NCBI GenBank assembly: GCA_050744085.1
Contig: JBOGGU010000009.1
Span: forward strand, 4,524-68,523
From: JAVKSL01 sp050744085
GTDB lineage: Bacteria > Actinomycetota > Acidimicrobiia > Acidimicrobiales > JAJPHD01
Reading direction: 5' to 3'
DNA length: 64,000 bases
Of this stretch, positions 61,602 through 64,000 are shown in pieces (within the stretch, counting starts at the first letter, position 1; each line of letters starts with the position of its first letter). Below the pieces are notes generated by a model that was not told where the DNA came from, searched no databases, and saw only the letters and a list, made by a program, of their open reading frames with translations. Made by a program: the position numbers and the translations under genes.

Positions 61602-62885
61602 TCACCGCTCGCTGGGTGTGAACTCGCAGGGGAGGTGCTTGATCCCGTTGATAAAGTGCGATCGGAGGCGCTCGGGCTCAGCCGAGGGCTGGATGTCGGG
61701 TACACGGCGGAACAGCTCCCGGAACATCGAGGTGACCTCCAGCCGGGCGAGGTGGACGCCAAGGCAATAGTGGGGACCGTAGCCCCCGAAGCCCAAATGG
61801 CGATTGTCGGCCCGTCCCACCTCGAAGCTGTACGGCGCGTCGAAGGCCTCCTCGTCCCGGTTGGCAGAGTTGTAGAACAGCAGGACCTTCTCCCCCTTGC
61901 GGAGCTGGCGGCCGCCGAGCATGGCGTCGCAGGTGAGGGTGCGGCGCATCTGGATCACCGGGGTCGACCAACGAACGATCTCCTCGACGGCGCGACCCGC
62001 GAGCGCCTCGAAGTCGGCTTCCCACGCGGCCCGCTGGCCTGGCTGCTCGCAGAGGTTGACCAGGCCCCAGTTGATGGCGTTGCGGGTGGTCTCGTTGCCC
62101 GCCACGACTAGGAGGATGAACGCGGAGGCCAACTCGTCGAACGACAGCGTCTCCCCGTCGAGCTCGGCGTTCACCAGCGCCGAGATCACGTCGCTTGTCG
62201 GCTCTTCGCGCCGAGCGCGCCCGAGCTCTCGCACCAGCTCACCCAACTCGATGCCGGCGCTGAGCACAGCCGACAACAAGTCTGCGTCCTCCGCTATCAG
62301 CTCGGGGTCGGTGACTCCGATCAGCAGGTTGGTCTTCTCTAAGACGAAGGCCTGCTCGCTTGCCGGGATACCCATCAGGTCGCACGTCACCCGCAGCGGC
62401 AGGGGAGCGGCCACGTCAGTGGCGAAGTCGCACTCGCCTTTCTCGCAGACGGCGTCGAGGATCTCGCCCGTGACCCGCGCCACCTCGCCCGCCAGCGCTG
62501 ACAACCTCTTGGGGGTGAAGGCACGGGACACGATCCGGCGAAGTCGAGCGTGCCTGGGGTCGTCCGCGTTGATCATCCCTCCGAAGTACTCCCGGAATGC
62601 CACGGGCAGGTCGATCATGGTTGTGGCGCCCAGCCCCGAGCAGAACACGTCGGGTCGCCGGCTGGCCTCCACCACGTCGGCATAGCGGGTGACCGCCCAG
62701 TAGCCTGGCCCCCTCTGCAGGCCCATCAGCTCGGGCTCCTCGAAGAACGCGACGGGCCGCTCCCGCCGCAGCGTGACGAAAGCGCCCTCCCGCTCGGCCA
62801 GCGGCAGGGCCCAGAAGCCCCCGATGTCCGACAGGTCGATCTCGTCGACGCTCAGCCTCTCTTGTGGCTCCGAGCTGATCCCCAC
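61602..62885 (-). CDS. cytochrome P450 (bacterial class I, CYP125/142-like)
   Basis: A 427-residue P450 with the I-helix oxygen-binding motif AGNETTRNAI, the K-helix ExxR (EEIVRWSTPVIQMRR) and the heme-ligand loop FGGYGPHYCLGVHLARLE. Sequence around the B-C region (MINADDPRHARLRRIVSRAFTPKRL) resembles actinobacterial enzymes that hydroxylate sterols or alkyl chains; the substrate is inferred. No ferredoxin gene is adjacent. The GTG at 62885 was chosen because the first residues (MGISSEPQERL) fit the family length. The upstream DNA has three GAGGAGGAG-bearing tandem repeats. Confidence 0.88.
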   Translation of the reverse strand: MGISSEPQERLSVDEIDLSDIGGFWALPLAEREGAFVTLRRERPVAFFEEPELMGLQRGPGYWAVTRYADVVEASRRPDVFCSGLGATTMIDLPVAFREYFGGMINADDPRHARLRRIVSRAFTPKRLSALAGEVARVTGEILDAVCEKGECDFATDVAAPLPLRVTCDLMGIPASEQAFVLEKTNLLIGVTDPELIAEDADLLSAVLSAGIELGELVRELGRARREEPTSDVISALVNAELDGETLSFDELASAFILLVVAGNETTRNAINWGLVNLCEQPGQRAAWEADFEALAGRAVEEIVRWSTPVIQMRRTLTCDAMLGGRQLRKGEKVLLFYNSANRDEEAFDAPYSFEVGRADNRHLGFGGYGPHYCLGVHLARLEVTSMFRELFRRVPDIQPSAEPERLRSHFINGIKHLPCEFTPSER

Positions 62886-62888
62886 TGT

Positions 62889-62927
62889 GCTCCTCCTCGT
62901 GGCTCCTCCTCGTGGCTCCTCCTCGTG
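62889..62927 (-). repeat. three 13-bp tandem repeats carrying ribosome-site-like purines
   Basis: On the minus strand CACGAGGAGGAGC is repeated three times exactly (62889-62927) and ends 3 nt before the P450 GTG. Each unit contains GAGGAGGAG, a perfect Shine-Dalgarno match, so ribosomes might bind at several positions. Confidence 0.8.
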
Positions 62928-62993
62928 CTTGCAGAAGGACGATGATGGCACGGGCGCCCCCCAGGGGTCGGGCGGCCCTGTAGCCTCTCCCTG

Positions 62994-63734
62994 GTGAGCA
63001 AGTCGCTGGTCTGGGTCTCGGGTGCGTCGAGCGGCATCGGCCGGGCAATGGTCGACAAGGTGCCCTGGGAGGGGGCCCGGGTCATCGGGATCAGCAGGCG
63101 CCCGGGTCCTGCCCCAGCCGAGCACTTGAGGGCCGACCTGTCAGACCCGGCCTCTTGGCAGGCGGTGGGGGAATCGTTCGCGGCCGAGCTGGACGGCTTC
63201 GACGGGGAGCGTGTCGTGTTCGTGCACGCGGCCGGCACGGTGGACCCGATCGGGTTCGCGGGGCGGGTCGACAGCGAGGCCTACTCCGCCGGTGTCGTGT
63301 TGAACTCGGCAGCCCCACAGGTGCTCGGCCACATGTTCCTCGCCGCCGCTCGCCCGCTCGAAGGCCGCCAGCCACGGCCCGGGCGCCACTTGGTGATGAT
63401 CACCTCGGGCGCCGCAAAGGGTGTCTACGCCGGGTGGAGCTCCTACGGGGCGGGCAAGGCAGCGATGGACCAGTGGGTTCGCAACGCCGGAGCCGAGCAG
63501 GCCCTTGGAGGCGGGGTGCAGGTGCTCGCGGTTGCTCCGGGAACGGTGGACACTGCCATGCAGGCGCGCCTGCGCGAGACGCCCGAGGGTGACTTCCCGG
63601 CTCGTGCCAAGTTCGTGGGCATCCACGAGAGCGGAGGGCTCAGCGACCCGCACGAGGTGGCGACCAGGATCTGGGGCTTGCTCGACGGAGACCTGCCCAG
63701 CGGATCGGTCCTGGACCTGAGGGACCGGCCCTGA
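62994..63734 (+). CDS. short-chain dehydrogenase/reductase, 246 aa
   Basis: An NAD(P)-dependent SDR: cofactor motif VSGASSGIGRAMV near the N-terminus, FVHAAGTVDPIG, catalytic Ser and Tyr/Lys in VMITSGAAKGVYAGWSSYGAGKAAMDQW, then VLAVAPGTVDTAMQ. Substrate unknown. The GTG at 62994 follows TAGCCT (62981-62986) by 7 nt, a leaderless arrangement. It is divergent from the P450 across 108 bp. Its C-terminal codons join a 14-bp tandem repeat. Confidence 0.88.
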   Translation: MSKSLVWVSGASSGIGRAMVDKVPWEGARVIGISRRPGPAPAEHLRADLSDPASWQAVGESFAAELDGFDGERVVFVHAAGTVDPIGFAGRVDSEAYSAGVVLNSAAPQVLGHMFLAAARPLEGRQPRPGRHLVMITSGAAKGVYAGWSSYGAGKAAMDQWVRNAGAEQALGGGVQVLAVAPGTVDTAMQARLRETPEGDFPARAKFVGIHESGGLSDPHEVATRIWGLLDGDLPSGSVLDLRDRP

Positions 63735-63758
63735 GGGACCGGCCTTGAGGGACCGGCC
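63717..63758 (+). repeat. three 14-bp tandem repeats at the SDR 3' end
   Basis: CTGAGGGACCGGCC occurs at 63717-63730 and 63731-63744, then TTGAGGGACCGGCC at 63745-63758. The first unit encodes the last residues and the second contains the stop codon TGA. Confidence 0.8.
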
Positions 63759-64000
63759 TTGAGGTTCGTGGCACTCGTGGTTGATCCGCCCGACGGCTCC
63801 TCGGCATCTACCGTATCGGGTGTGCCCGGTTGCGAGCGTGACATTCGGAGCCTGCGGTGGCGGCGTCGGCGCGCAGGCGGCTGAGCGCCCACGCTGGCCC
63901 CGGCAGCCCCCGGAGGCCACCCCCTAACCGCCCCGGCGCCCCACCCCCCGGCTCGGCCCACCGACCTCCCGGCGCCCCACCCCCCGGCTCGGCCCACCGG
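63759..64000. other. right-edge stretch without a confident gene
   Basis: No credible gene start is seen. At the edge, a 36-bp unit (CCCGGCGCCCCACCCCCCGG core) occurs twice at 63932-63967 and 63968-64000 and may continue past the window. A frame on the minus strand is rich in Gly/Ala/Arg and typical of chance coding in repeats. Confidence 0.5.

Overview
The window reads as chromosomal DNA of a high-GC (about 70% by eye) actinobacterium, possibly an acidimicrobiial lineage (inference). Supporting features are a three-gene hemE-hemH-hemY block of the actinobacterial coproporphyrin type, class II HelD, ClpC, DUF2277, an F420-type luciferase-like oxidoreductase, pyruvate phosphate dikinase, dimeric glycyl-tRNA synthetase, a BldC-like regulator, and many genes whose -10 hexamer lies only 6-8 nt before the start codon (leaderless mRNAs).

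Layout. 0-0.4 kb: a VapBC-type toxin-antitoxin pair running off the left edge. 0.4-10.8 kb: helD, heme genes, Ku, apolipoprotein N-acyltransferase overlapping a convergent YihY/BrkB gene, and a GtrA protein. 10.8-15 kb: a zinc/manganese ABC importer with its own Fur/Zur-type regulator. 15-16.3 kb: a vapBC pair amid gene remnants and a copy of a repeat also found inside hemY. 16.3-19.4 kb: a PNPOx-like protein, citrate synthase, GNAT and SDR genes. 19.4-22 kb: two lower-GC unknown genes and a tandem pair of Uma2-family genes. 22-31.2 kb: clpC, polyprenyl diphosphate synthase, DUF2277, a CpaE/SAF pair, a Ser/Thr kinase-like membrane protein and a BldC-like regulator. 31.2-38.4 kb: HIT, phoH-ybeY-corC-era (translationally coupled), a mannosyltransferase-like GT4, GtrA, and a convergent acyltransferase. 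38.4-52.5 kb: dinG, LLM oxidoreductase, uppS, recO, an AbiEi/DUF559 protein, glyQS, ppdK, dnaG and the principal sigma factor. 52.5-57 kb: an accessory block with vapBC, a vapC remnant, an orphan HEPN gene, a lower-GC putative deaminase toxin, tRNA-Asn, tRNA-Met and a frameshifted mazF. 57-64 kb: two unknown genes, a ClC channel, an IS200/IS605 element with a frameshifted tnpB, a cytochrome P450 and an SDR.

Three genome-scale signals stand out. First, several families of short dispersed palindromic or conserved elements occur here, some lying inside the reading frames of housekeeping genes. Second, many otherwise conserved proteins carry in-frame minisatellite insertions. Third, toxin-antitoxin genes and their broken remains are concentrated in a few places. 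The most exciting single gene is the 54.3-55.6 kb protein: it combines an LQR-x2-GNRAV-type N-terminal segment, strongly basic nuclear-localisation-like stretches and a HAE...CxxC deaminase-like motif.
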